This document shows positions 14,001-23,029 of a stretch of DNA of 64,000 nucleotides, one piece after another. Position 1 is the first letter of the stretch, and every line of letters starts with the position of its first letter. The stretch comes from Sinotaia quadrata (Eukaryota > Mollusca > Gastropoda > Architaenioglossa > Viviparidae), in assembly GCA_028829895.1 (NCBI GenBank), contig CM054177.1, positions 53,007,164 to 53,071,163 on the forward strand, given 5' to 3'. The position numbers were made by a program, and so were the translations under genes. The notes under the pieces were generated by a model that did no database searches, was not told where the DNA came from, and saw only the letters and a program-made list of their open reading frames with translations.

Positions 14001-17000
14001 GGGACTACCTACTAATATATTGCATCATAGAACATGAGGAACAAATTGAGTGTCACTGGATTAAAACTAGCACATAAACTGATCAGTGCTAATGTCTTTT
14101 TGCACTTAGTTTGCTTTTATAACTTAGATAAAAAAATATTTAACAAAATATCAAAACCAACATAATACAAATACACCACAGTTCAACTCAAATTTAAAAT
14201 TTCTTATGCCAACTCCATTAAAATTGAAAATTACATCTTTTCAAAATCACCCACCTCTTTTTGACCAGAAAGATAAAAGCGAAACTTCCACAACAAGTCT
14301 TGCTCTTCTGATGTTAGTGTTGTTGTTGGTGGGTAGTCAACGATTTTCTACAACACGAATATTATTAATCTTTACTGGCATCAAACTCATATTAATTCAC
14401 TAATTACACTTGGTCTTACTAACATAATGCTGAAACTATACACACTATTATTTGGTATTATTAAAATACTAGTATTTAATCTCACTAATATAATGCACAA
14501 TAGCACTAAGTTTCAATAGTATAACCCATATGGTATTGAGCCTAGGTAACATAATGCACATTAGAGTTGGGCCTCAATAATACTGTACACAATGAGCCTT
14601 TAAAACAGGCATTCTTTAATATAATACAGAATAATGGTGAGCTGCCATAAGTCACAAACACTGCCAAACTAATTTTTCGTATGAAAAAAATTTTACTTTC
14701 AAAGTATCTCTTGTCCTAGCATCAGGCTTCAAGTCACGATCTGTTGGACCTGTCCTCAAGCTGCGTGCCATTTTGTGGTGCTTGCTTTCCATTAGGTTTT
14801 CCTGTTCATATATACACATATAAACCTCCTGCATCCTATAAAATCTCACTTATTAAGGACATGTTATGTATACAAATATACCAAACTTCCTATATCATAT
14901 TCAATCACCAATTATTTTATTTACAAAATTTCAATTAACTTTCATGTCCATGCAGATGACATACAAAACATCCTTTCTTTCATATTAGCAAGTTTTTGAA
15001 TTTTTTTAATTTAAAAACATTAAACTTCTGCATCTTCTAGGAATGTAATAAAAAAAAAATTGCATTTCAAGGAGTTTATAATTGACTAAATACTTGAGAA
15101 AGGAATCTATTCTTTATCAGGAAGAATAGCTCCATTACTAATTTAGCAGATTTTTACTGATGCAACTCCAAGTACTTTTTGAGGATCTTTTAGTATGTTG
15201 TTCCAAGTGATCAACAAAGCATCCATTTTGTTGGTAGTGTGATGTGAGGAGAAAAAGGAAGTATTGCCAGTAACCAAGCATCCCATCTCATGACACTAGT
15301 GCAATTGCAACCATTCCAATGAAGATGAAAACCAATGGTGCAATTGCAGTTGTTCCAATGAAAACTAAAAACCAAAAATATACCATGGTGCAATTGCAAC
15401 TGTTTCAATATTAAGACAGAAAATTAAAATGGTACAATCGAATGAATGCTGAAAACCTGAAAACCAATGGTGCAATTGCAACTGTTCCAATAAGTCATAT
15501 AACTTGATAAACAATGGTCCAATCCTATAGGGGGTAATTCTGAGTCTATCTGCTGTTGCAATAAGTCATCCTGGAATATTTCATGGTTTGAATAAGATTT
15601 TGCTGAGTATACCATAGAAGACTTATATGCTTGTCAGAGTAGATGGCAAATGTGAACTGATCTAATAAGTCCCACCTTGGAGTTCTTAAAGTATATAGCT
15701 TTAGCTATCGCCATAGCTTTATCAAAATCTTTTACTCCTTTGAGGAAGGGAAAATGACAGTTTCTCCAGGCAGTTTATGTGCAAAGCCTCCTCTGATTCA
15801 GATCAGGTCCCCTGAGTGAACTTATAGTTAGGAAGCAATACTGCCCCACCATCACTACCACCACCACTCCAACAAGTCTCATGCCAACAGAGATGGGGTG
15901 GGAGGTTAACCCTACTTATAACCATTCTCTTTACCTATACTGACAAGACTTGTCTAAGAAGTCACTGTCAAGCATGTCTCTAAAGGCATTAGACATCTGA
16001 TTCCCTGTCAAATTATAACATGAATTTGTAAATTTTTTATCAACAACTTTTATTGACAACTTGCAATTTCTATATTCCTCTCATTTTTGATCCACGCATT
16101 GTACTGTCAACAGACTTCAATTCAATTTTGTTAAATAATTTTATCATCCTCTGAAAAAGATTTCTTGCTCATCTGCCTGATATGCCACATAAAAGGGCGC
16201 TATTTATGTCAGCATCCAGGCAAAAGATGTATTTGGGACAGTTTTGTAATTGCAAGATGAAGTTTTAACTGGATATTCAAATGCTTCAAATGAAAACCAA
16301 ACACTTTGATTCTTCACAAATCTACTTTCTATAATTTATAGCATAATTTACATTTGTTTTTGATAAATGCAATAATATCCCATTTATTTATAATTATTTA
16401 AAATACTTCAATTCAAATTTTGAAATTAATTATTGTTAAATGATAATTAATAGATTATCAATAATGTCAATTTTAGTTAGAAAGAATTATTATAAGGAAC
16501 ATATTTTGATGTGAAAATATGATGTTCATTCAAATTCATTTATAAAGTTCTCCCCCAAACAGTATCACCTAATCTAACATTTTGTCAAAATCCTTACAGA
16601 CAAACTAATTTTGACCATGTTCAACTATGAGGTATTAAGAGTTATGACCCTGGCTTGTACGAGAGATAGAACCCACAATCTTCAAAATGACACAAAATGA
16701 TTACAATCTCCAACATGACACAAAGTGACCATGGTCAACTATGAGACATTAAAAGTTATGGCTTGTAAAAAGGATAAAACCCATAAACTCCAATAGTTTA
16801 GCTGCTTGTATGAGAGAAATCTTTAGGTACCTAGCTAAAAATTATTAATTGTATCATTGTTAGTGTGAAAAACCCTAAAATTATATCTACATCACAGCGA
16901 TTTCCTGATGGTAAGACTTCACACTCTTAGAGACATAATAATATGACCAAACAATTATCATACGCCATAAACACAGCAACTGAATTATTGATATTAGTTG

Positions 17001-20000
17001 TATTCAGATTGTATGTTTGCTGCAAACTCACCAAAAGCATTTCTGAATCTGGAATTGTTACTATTTCAGCAAAAGTACGAAATTCGTGTCCTTTATCACC
17101 ATCCTGTAAAAGAAAAATTCTAATCAATATTAAACATTGCACAATCAAATGCATGTATCTATAAGGCTTGCCATTCTAGCACTGAAGCATACAGCCTTAC
17201 TCCCACTGTACCATTTACCATACTAACAACATGTCATGCAACAATTATATCTAAGTTTGGGCACCCATGAAAAGATGCTTTCTTTTGCATAAGGACTAAG
17301 ATGGGGGATTTATCCTGCAGTATTAACCCTAAGTGGACATTGATCAGCAATTAACAACAGTGACCAGTGTGGTTTCTTCGAACTGAACTGTCTGGACAAG
17401 GTAGCACCTTAGTGACACGATTCATGTAGGCACTGCCAGATGCAGGGAGAAGGGGAGACATTTTGTCAGCTCAGAGTTGTGCATTTAAACTTTCTTTAAA
17501 TTTTCACATCTATCCCACATAAGTTTGTTGGTTTTTCCTTTGGCACCACTTAGTAATATAATTTTCCTATGTTAAAAAGAGTTAATATTTTGTCAAGGGC
17601 AGCTAGGTTGTTGGGTGAATATCCAGAGACTCAGGATGTTAGAAGAAATTTGTACAAAAATGTAAGCACACTTGAGTAAATGATTCACCAAACTTTTGTT
17701 CCTGCTGGCACACCAGAGGAGTTCAGAGACAGGAAATGAGATTTTTCTCCCTACATCTGGCAGTGCCTACATGGTGTCATTAAAGTGCTACCTTGTCCAG
17801 ACAGGTCAGTTCAAAGAAACCACTGTGGCCACTGTTTGTTAATTGCTGATCATTATGTTAAATGCTCTTTAAATAGTCATTAAAAGAAGAAATTTTTGCA
17901 GTTAAATCAGTTATTATGTTAAGTGCTACTGGTTTGCAGTGATATCAATTATGTTAAGTGCTATTGGTTTGCTGTGAAATCACTTATTAAGTACTATTGG
18001 TTTGCAGTAAAATCAATTATTAGGTTAAATACTATTGGTTTGCAGTGAAATCAGTTATTATATTAAGTACTATTGGTTTGAGAAATCTGAATGCATTTCT
18101 GTATTAGTTACATATGATAATCTGCATACAATTATATGTGCTAGATCTGAGAAATTTGAATACCTTTATGTTTGAGTTAGATATGAAAATCTGCATACCT
18201 TTTCAAAGTATACAACACTAAAATCAGTATTGTCAAAAACCACTCTTGGAAATTCAATCATCAAATACATGAAGTTGGAATCACGCTTCTGTTGTTCATT
18301 AACCATTTCAATCTCACGGAATGTGAGACGGTCCAGCCAATCCACCTTCACCATGTGACCATCCCTATGTTTCTTGCTCAGCTAAAGCAGCAGAATGAAA
18401 TCAAAAACAGCATTAAATAAATATTAATATTTTAATTAGCAGATTTATAAAATGGGATTGGAAAAAAGCCACTTAAATTGAAACTATTTTAAGAGAATTT
18501 CAAACTGTAAGAACTATTGAAACATGAGATAATGTGGGCTAAAATACTTAAATGAAGAATTTCTGTTTATAAGTTGTAATGTAAAGGAGACCAAAATGTA
18601 CCAGCTTCATAAGTTGATGTTTTAGGGGGGTGTGCATTTTATTTTTACAATGAAAGATTAATTATAAATTAACTAAATTTTTTTTTTATGTAACAGAGAT
18701 TTAATTGTTGTCACATCACTTCTGCAGTGCATAAATTATACCTTCAAGCACTTTAGTGAACAAAGATCTTTTTTTTTTCAATTTCAACTCAAAACATACC
18801 TTAGCAAGGCGAGACATGAGATCAGAGCTGTTTTTGTTTTTGCCAGGTGTTGTGGATGGCCAGTGACTGTCAGCTTCTACCCCTGGCCACACTTTTAAAT
18901 CATGCATTCCTTTCCGCAAGGTTCTGAGGAAAGAAAAGGAAAACAATATTTATACAGTCAATTTTCATTTAACTCTAGCAGATATTTCAGTTTGTAAATT
19001 AACTTTGCTGCCAAAGCACTCAGTCACAAAATCAAATTAAATTAATGTGAGTAGTGCTAAAGTGAATAAACATTGAACAGTAAACAGTTTCTACAAATAA
19101 CATGAGTAGTTGGCTTTTTAAAGGGTTCATTCGTATGAGCAAACTATAAATGAGTTTATAAGAGAACACTGAATGTTTATGAGTGAACTCTAAAAGTACT
19201 CTGATTAAAGTTCAAGTGAATTTGATTGAATGAAGCTGTGCAGTTGTTGTTTTTATAATATGTAACTCTGCATCGCCTAACTCTGGATCGCCTAACGTCT
19301 AGGGTCCCAGTTAATGTTGTTAGCAGACCAGTCTTTGGCATATGGGTCATCTTGCTCTAGTGTTGCTTCACAGTTCAATACTCGCCAAAGTCAATATCCA
19401 AGATAAAGTGCTGATCTGCCAGTAAAATACACATGGGTTAAGAATTCGTCCTCTTGCATTCTCTGTCAGATCACTCTTACTTATATGGTCATCATACTGT
19501 GATGGGGTGTGGTGTAGTGTTGTTTTTATGGGTCATCCCAGGATGCGAGATGAAACAATGATGAGTAAATTTGCCTGTCCATATTTCTAGACATTAATTT
19601 CTCTATAAATTGTTAAATTGTCGAAGTGACCCGACCTTGGGCACTCCTTATGATGGTATTTTTGTAAGTGTCAGAGTTGAAGTGAACAACTCTAGTTGAG
19701 AATATGCTAGAAATTGCTAATGCAATCCAAACCAGTTGCAACTGGATGACTAGTTTTTATTATGGACAGGCAAATTTACTCTGCCACATACTGAATATAA
19801 GGGTGTTAAATAGGTATTAAAAGTTTTCTTGTTTATTTCAAATTAGTGAAGATACTGTATAGTGTACTACTTATTTGCAAATCGATGATGATAGTTATAA
19901 TTCAATTTCAAATAAGCTTTTAGTTATATACTTTTTTAAAGAGATATTTATAGTACACATAATGACTCCAGTACATTCTTTTTTAAAGTAATTTTCGTAA

Positions 20001-22767
20001 AAGAAAGAGAACAAGTACAAATGTTTCACTTTACTTCAAATAAATTACATTATTTGAACATGGTACTGCTGAAAACTCACCCTCTTTTACCAAAAAGTGA
20101 AACTGTAGTTCCACCCACTGGCACTATTTTTGATGTCCCTTCAATGTCCCAAATTGTCAGTGCCAGCAATGCATTTCTAGGTAGGTCACTATATTTGACT
20201 GGAAGCCGTAACCACTCATTCCAGCTATGGAGAAAAAATTAGTATACTGCTTTTAATAAAATTGTCAAAACTTGTATAAGCTCATTTAAATTTACTATTC
20301 AGTCACTAAGAGTGTACTTTTCACTCAGGTTATGGAAATAAATTTTGATCAAGGAGCTGATTTTAACTTTTACCAAAATAAAATTTCTTGTATATTTTTG
20401 TCAAAAATGTAATATTTATCATCAAATCTATCTATCATCTATGTGATGAGTGTATATAAAGTGTAACTGGTTTTAACTGTATGATCATGATGTATAAGAC
20501 TATAAAATTGATAATTATTTTTATTTTTTCAAGTAACAATAAAATTGAAACAACACTGAAAGATTAAATAATTAGTAAATTACATTTTATTTTAGAGTAT
20601 TTTTTCCCATTAAATTGCAGTGAAACTTGCTTAATTTTAACTGTTTGAGAGCACCAGAAATGATAATTAGTTAAATGCACTGGAAAAGAATCAGTAGAGG
20701 GAGCTACTAATAAAAATATGTACATAATTATAAAATTATTTATTCTTTAACTATCTCCATAAACTACTAGTAAAACTATCTATTTTCATGTGCTAGGTAT
20801 TGTTTTTAAAATAATAAATCAGAACATCAAAGACTTACTTCCAGCGTGTGGTGAAAGCCTTATAACTGGTCCGTACAGGTAAGCCCATGGGGCGGTTATC
20901 ACTGGACACCTGACATGTGACAAGAAGATCTGCACATCCTTCCTGGTAAGCACCAGAAAAGCGTTTATCTGGATTATTTAAAAGTTCTGTGAAAGTTGGC
21001 CTTTCCCTCTCTCCTTCTAGTGTCCCTCTGTGAAAAAAGTTAAAACAGTATACTAAAACTTTCTAGAATTAAAGAATCATTGACATTGATCATACAGTAA
21101 TTATTTTATTCCATCAAAGAAGTACAGTTATCTAGCATTCTGCAAACCAGAAAACTCTGTACTGTAATATAAATAAATCTTTATTAACTAAATTCCAAGA
21201 GCAGCACTTTTTAAAAGAACCCAATATACTAAGTGAATTTCTATGCATACTAGGACAATGCTCAGAGTATTGATATTTTTTTCCTTTGGGGAGGAAGCAA
21301 TCAAAATGTTGAAAGTGATCAAATACAGCCCCCACCCCCAAATTACTCTGAAAACAAAAAGTATGTAATAATAGGGGGGAAAATGTCTGCAGCTATCATT
21401 AATTTATAAAGCACAAGATTTTGTTATTCTGCCATCTTATTTATTTATTTTTTTGCTTGAACATGGCACTGACATTTGCTGATCAAAATATAGATATAAA
21501 GTTATATCATTCAAAGAGTCTCAAATTTCTGTGATGTACTAATATATCAATAGAATAGTCTGTTTCTTACATCATTCAGCCATCCTCAAATTTCTATGGC
21601 ATATTTACAGATCAATAGTGCAGTCTATTTGCTCCTTGCTTCATTCAGTCATTCTCAAATTATTATGGCCTTCTTATAGATCAATAGAACAAACAATTAT
21701 TTTATTATTATTCTAATTTTCTATCGTCTTAAATTCCTATGGCCTTTTCTACAGATCAACAGAACAATCTGATCATTTCTTGTATCATTTAGTCAGACTC
21801 AAATTCCTTTAGCCTCTGGTCTTCTTGCAGTCAGAGTAGTCTAACTGCTTGTTTCTTGTTTCATTTAGACATCTCAAAATGCCATTCTCAATAAAATGAA
21901 TGTAACTTGCACATGCATTATTACAGAAATGCTGATAGTATCAGTGATACACGTATGGGTGGGTAAAAAATAAAGTTAAGGTTAAGAGGTTGATTAACTC
22001 CTCCTTTAAAAAATAAAAATTTCTATAAAACATATTATTTTTCTTTGAAACCCATCACACCAAATCCTTCTAACAGATAAAAAAGCTTTTCACAAACTTT
22101 CACAATTAAATTTCGTTCTTTTAATACAGGCCCAAATATTTCACAGCAGCATAAAGCTAACATTTTAGCCGGCACTTTCTTTCACTTCCAAAGGCAAGTT
22201 ATTATATTAGCAGTTACAATTCATAAACTATTATTACATTAGTAGTTACAATTTATAAACTATCAGAATGGCATATGATTAAATTATATATTAAATAACT
22301 GTGACAGCTCATTGTCAATGCTTGTTCAAAAGAATGCAAGAAACTTATGGTAGTTTTCAATTTACCACTTTTCCAGCTTTAGTCAAAACTGCATATATTT
22401 TATGACAATATCAGAATGTTTCAAAACCAAACTGCATTTGTTAACCAACTGCCATCACTCTGTCAAAGATTATCCATTATATCAAAATATAAGGGAGGCA
22501 CATAGTCCAGATTCATATACCAATTGCCAATAAAGATAGTGTCCAATTTCAGAGTAGTTAGGTCCAAAATAAATGTCTCGTTATTTTGTAGGGCGTACGT
22601 CTTTTGGTAGCAGAAATTAGGAGGCATAAACTTAAAATACATTTATAGCGCTGCCTCTAATAATATCATATATGCATCCATAAATAGTACTTTTACATTT
22701 TGATTTCCAAATTGACATCTAGTTCACAGCTATAGACGTAATTAAAGCGATCGCTGGTTTCTTCCAT
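1966..22767 (-). CDS. PIK3C3: PIK3C3/VPS34 class III phosphatidylinositol 3-kinase, 5' part, 16 exons
   Basis: By family, this enzyme makes phosphatidylinositol 3-phosphate on endosomal and autophagic membranes, in complex with a VPS15-type kinase and Beclin-1. Sixteen exons join in frame into 661 codons: 22767-22697, 21027-20839, 20224-20081, 18923-18800, 18381-18199, 17103-17032, 14801-14697, 14347-14255, 13560-13375, 11526-11375, 9072-8967, 7836-7769, 6642-6537, 3723-3607, 2794-2657, 2094-1966. All junctions are GT-AG. The C2 domain spans about residues 30-240 (motifs [12 protein letters not shown] and [15 protein letters not shown]). The helical domain spans about 270-535 ([34 protein letters not shown]). 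The kinase domain starts near 600 and includes [12 protein letters not shown], with the ATP-contacting lysine at residue 641. A disordered Ser/Pro-rich linker lies around 420-475. The human protein is about 887 residues, so roughly 230 residues, including the catalytic and activation loops, lie off the left edge. The start is the first Met in the open frame beside a shared promoter. Identity is very secure. Confidence 0.96.
2657..2794 (-). CDS. PIK3C3: PIK3C3 exon 15, kinase domain start
   Basis: Encodes residues 573-618 ([26 protein letters not shown]). The donor is GTGGGT. Phase 0 at both ends. Confidence 0.95.
2905..3300. repeat. Degenerate ~40-bp tandem repeat
   Basis: The phrase GGGCAATGGTAAAA recurs with GTGAAGTATT-type spacers roughly every 40 bp, with the two clearest units at 3170-3230. 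Heavily diverged. Confidence 0.65.
3607..3723 (-). CDS. PIK3C3: PIK3C3 exon 14
   Basis: Encodes residues 534-572 ([26 protein letters not shown]), leading into the kinase domain. Phase 0 at both ends. Confidence 0.94.
3785..4095. repeat. ~42-bp minisatellite (TTCTCATCA family)
   Basis: Alternating half-units CTTTCTCATCACAAAATTAT and CTTCTCATCATAACAATTC repeat about seven times. The 42-bp period keeps short frames open on both strands, which are artefacts. A second block of the same family lies at 5783-5885. Confidence 0.92.
4100..5782. mobile_element. Dispersed element, copy A (plus orientation)
   Basis: Shares long stretches with 39695-40940 (same strand), 9839-10832 (opposite strand) and the 219-bp element at 19563-19781. 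Its left end carries TAAATTTGCCTG, the terminal inverted repeat seen complete at 19563. It contains a (TA)n run at 5262-5286 and the phrase TTGATTTAATAAATTTATT near the right. The right 130 bp (5658-5785) also occur inverted at 24050-24176. No transposase or reverse transcriptase was recognised, so the class is open; a non-autonomous DNA element is favoured. Confidence 0.75.
5783..5885. repeat. Second block of the TTCTCATCA minisatellite
   Basis: Units such as CTTCTCATCAAAACAATTC repeat about five times, including one reading CATCACCGGT as at 4085. Same family as 3785-4095, on the other side of element copy A. Confidence 0.85.
5886..6536. other. PIK3C3 intron, no exon seen
   Basis: AT-rich intron with a short (TA)n run near 6066-6080. 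A 106-codon plus-strand frame at 6052-6372 and a smaller antisense frame show no family resemblance and are treated as chance. Confidence 0.55.
6537..6642 (-). CDS. PIK3C3: PIK3C3 exon 13, helical domain
   Basis: Encodes about residues 498-533 ([22 protein letters not shown]). The acceptor is CTACATAG. Confidence 0.95.
6643..7768. other. PIK3C3 intron between exons 13 and 12
   Basis: AT-rich; no exon, element or clear repeat was recognised. Confidence 0.5.
7769..7836 (-). CDS. PIK3C3: PIK3C3 exon 12, helical domain
   Basis: Encodes about residues 476-497 ([19 protein letters not shown]). The donor is GTAAGT. The exon is only 68 bp. Confidence 0.95.
7950..8245. repeat. Degenerate ~55-bp tandem repeat
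   Basis: The phrase TTTACTGACTTTAGTCTACC followed by AGCAAGGAATCT recurs five to six times with many substitutions. Confidence 0.65.
8246..8966. other. PIK3C3 intron, no feature seen
   Basis: AT-rich sequence between the degenerate repeat and exon 11. Nothing was recognised. Confidence 0.5.
8967..9072 (-). CDS. PIK3C3: PIK3C3 exon 11, Ser-rich linker
   Basis: Encodes about residues 440-475 ([14 protein letters not shown]). This linker is poorly conserved, so support comes mainly from an exact phase match and the splice signals. Confidence 0.8.
9073..9838. other. PIK3C3 intron, no feature seen
   Basis: AT-rich intron between exon 11 and inverted element copy B. No coding or repeat feature was recognised. 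Confidence 0.5.
9839..10832. mobile_element. Dispersed element, copy B (inverted relative to copy A)
   Basis: The reverse complement aligns with 4100-5400, with an internal deletion of roughly 380 bp near one end. Shared landmarks are the (TA)n tract at 9990-10016, CTCTGTGAGAGTATCAAAGA (reverse complement of 10207-10226) and the terminal GAGTAAATTTGCC near 10815. Two 44-45-bp direct repeats lie inside (about 10246-10335). It contains the longest open frame of the window (171 codons, 10129-10644), described in the findings. Confidence 0.78.
10833..11374. other. PIK3C3 intron, no feature seen
   Basis: AT-rich intron before exon 10. Only short chance frames are present. Confidence 0.5.
11375..11526 (-). 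CDS. PIK3C3: PIK3C3 exon 10, helical domain and linker
   Basis: Encodes about residues 390-439 ([16 protein letters not shown]), then a Ser/Pro-rich linker ([13 protein letters not shown]). The donor is GTAAGT. Confidence 0.94.
11527..12690. other. PIK3C3 intron, unique-looking sequence
   Basis: Less AT-rich around 11640-12250 than its surroundings, but no exon, element termini or protein similarity was recognised. Confidence 0.45.
12695..13160. repeat. Degenerate ~40-bp tandem repeat
   Basis: The phrase TCAACATTACTATAACTG followed by GCAATGTTTATCTAG recurs about a dozen times with variable spacing and many substitutions. Confidence 0.75.
13375..13560 (-). CDS. PIK3C3: PIK3C3 exon 9, helical domain
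   Basis: Encodes residues 328-389 ([34 protein letters not shown]). Its 5' splice boundary is the first unit of a tandem array extending into the upstream intron. Phase 0 at both ends. Confidence 0.96.
13541..13835. repeat. ~66-bp tandem array overlapping the PIK3C3 exon 9 acceptor
   Basis: Five units start at 13541, 13607, 13675, 13739 and 13805. Each begins TTCAGAAA.TTGGTCAAGG or a variant. The first 20 bp of unit 1 are the 5' coding end of exon 9 (ALTKFLK on the minus strand) together with its splice acceptor. The other units are intronic copies. Confidence 0.92.
13836..14254. other. PIK3C3 intron, no feature seen
   Basis: AT-rich intron; nothing was recognised. Confidence 0.5.
14255..14347 (-). 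CDS. PIK3C3: PIK3C3 exon 8, helical domain
   Basis: Encodes residues 297-327 ([30 protein letters not shown]). The donor is GTGGGT. Phase 0 at both ends. Confidence 0.94.
14420..14640. repeat. Weak ~50-bp degenerate repeat
   Basis: TAATATAATGCACAAT-like phrases alternate with GAGCCT and GGGCCT phrases four times. Highly diverged. Confidence 0.4.
14697..14801 (-). CDS. PIK3C3: PIK3C3 exon 7
   Basis: Encodes residues 262-296 ([28 protein letters not shown]), a signature stretch of VPS34. Phase 0 at both ends. Confidence 0.96.
15297..15500. repeat. GGTGCAATTGCAACTGTTCC minisatellite
   Basis: About four units of variable length carry GGTGCAATTGCA followed by CCAATGAA and AAAACC. The palindromic core TGCAATTGCA recurs in each. 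Antisense frames through it (15211-15615) are artefacts. Confidence 0.85.
15501..16600. other. PIK3C3 intron, no exon seen
   Basis: The segment 15640-16010 is less AT-rich and may be an old insertion, but no termini or protein similarity was recognised. The rest is AT-rich. Confidence 0.4.
16610..16795. repeat. Two-copy ~120-bp direct repeat
   Basis: GACCATGTTCAACTATGAGG near 16614 and GACCATGGTCAACTATGAGA near 16728 begin two diverged copies. Both continue with TTAAAAGTTATG-like and AGAACCCA-like phrases. Confidence 0.65.
17032..17103 (-). CDS. PIK3C3: PIK3C3 exon 6
   Basis: Encodes residues 238-261 ([15 protein letters not shown]), the link between the C2 and helical domains. The acceptor is TTTTACAG, the donor GTGAGT, and both ends are phase 0. 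Confidence 0.88.
17341..17852. mobile_element. Fold-back element with ~120-bp inverted repeats
   Basis: The left arm (17341-17465) starts TGATCAGCAATTAACAACAG and runs through CTGTCTGGACAAGGTAGCAC and TAGGCACTGCCAGATG. The right arm (17735-17852) is its reverse complement with few mismatches. The 270-bp centre is unrelated. No target duplication was resolved. Likely a MITE or snapback DNA element. Confidence 0.82.
17895..18080. repeat. Short tandem repeat, ACTATTGGTTTGCAGTGAAA
   Basis: Five to six units of about 35-50 bp share TTAAGTGCTATTGGTTTGCA and AATCAGTTATTA. Confidence 0.8.
18078..18203. repeat. 69-bp duplication including the PIK3C3 exon 5 donor
   Basis: GAGAAATCTGAATGCATTTC near 18079 and GAGAAATTTGAATACCTTTA near 18149 start two copies. 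Each ends in ATCTGCATAC, the complement of the donor GTATGCAGAT. Confidence 0.75.
18199..18381 (-). CDS. PIK3C3: PIK3C3 exon 5, C2 domain
   Basis: Encodes residues 177-237 ([29 protein letters not shown]). Both ends are phase 0. The donor GTATGC is duplicated as a decoy 69 bp into the intron. Confidence 0.96.
18800..18923 (-). CDS. PIK3C3: PIK3C3 exon 4, C2 domain
   Basis: Encodes about residues 135-176 ([23 protein letters not shown]). The acceptor is TTTCCTCAG and the donor GTATGT. It ends in phase 0. Confidence 0.94.
19351..19421 (+). repeat. ~70-bp dispersed repeat, copy 1
   Basis: Similar to 38929-39000. Shared phrases are TTGCTC.AGTGTTGC, TCGTCAAAG/TCGCCAAAG and GATCTGC. Short and diverged; the family is unknown. 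Confidence 0.45.
19563..19781. mobile_element. 219-bp element with perfect 21-bp terminal inverted repeats
   Basis: GAGTAAATTTGCCTGTCCAT plus A at 19563-19583 is exactly reverse-complemented at 19761-19781. The interior matches the left end of dispersed copies A (4100) and 39695, including ATGCAATCCAAACCAGTT. It looks like an internal-deletion derivative of that family. No target duplication was clear. Confidence 0.88.
20081..20224 (-). CDS. PIK3C3: PIK3C3 exon 3, C2 domain
   Basis: Encodes about residues 87-134 ([29 protein letters not shown]). The acceptor is CTCCATAG and the donor GTGAGT. Confidence 0.95.
20839..21027 (-). CDS. PIK3C3: PIK3C3 exon 2, C2 domain
   Basis: Encodes about residues 24-86 ([23 protein letters not shown]). 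The acceptor is TTTCACAG and the donor GTAAGT. The last codon is split. Confidence 0.95.
21515..21890. repeat. Degenerate ~80-90-bp tandem repeat
   Basis: About four to five units carry TCATTCAG, CTCAAATT.CTATGGC, TACAGATCAATAGAACA and TCTGATTGTTTCTTG-like phrases in the same order. Confidence 0.8.
21891..22696. other. PIK3C3 intron 1, no further exon
   Basis: No coding sequence lies between exons 2 and 1; their codons join directly. A two-unit TTATTACATTAGCAGTTACA-like repeat is at 22200-22262. Confidence 0.5.
22697..22767 (-). CDS. PIK3C3: PIK3C3 exon 1
   Basis: Encodes residues 1-23 plus two bases of codon 24. The motif [15 protein letters not shown] matches the VPS34 N-terminus. The donor is GTAAAAG. 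Confidence 0.93.
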
Positions 22768-22884
22768 TGTCATTACACTGATAGTAGGCCCTACATGTAA
22801 AGACTAAAACAGTTGGGTTTTTTTTTTCTCCGGAAGTGTACACTATTTAAAGGGATAAAACTCTATGTTTTATGAGAAGTCAAA
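22768..22884. promoter_or_regulatory. Shared head-to-head promoter of PIK3C3 and UBL7
   Basis: Only 117 bp separate the PIK3C3 and UBL7 start codons, which point away from each other. A CCGGAAGTG ETS/GABP-type site sits at 22830-22838, after a T-tract. No TATA box is placed convincingly for either gene. Such compact bidirectional promoters with ETS sites are typical of housekeeping genes. Transcription start sites cannot be read from sequence, so both 5' leaders must be short or partly overlap. Confidence 0.75.
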
Positions 22885-23029
22885 ATGGCGTTAAATGTGC
22901 AAGTATGTGACTGTACTGCAAGGAAAAATATCAATCGTTTTCGCGTACAGGTAGATCTTCCGATCAGTACACTCCATGCACTTTTTGTTAAAATTGCACA
23001 TAAAGTGGGGATTCCTGAGAATGAAATAG
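22885..23029 (+). CDS. UBL7: UBL7 exon 1, ubiquitin-like domain
   Basis: Starts at an AAAATGG context and encodes residues 1-48 (MALNVQVCDC, RVQVDLPISTLHALFVKI). The donor is GTATGT. The last codon is split after one base. Confidence 0.9.

Noticed and set aside
22500..22620. Possible extra PIK3C3 exon between exons 1 and 2
   Set aside because: Exon 1 and exon 2 codons join directly into the conserved EIKIGTLEGE; no coding sequence is missing.
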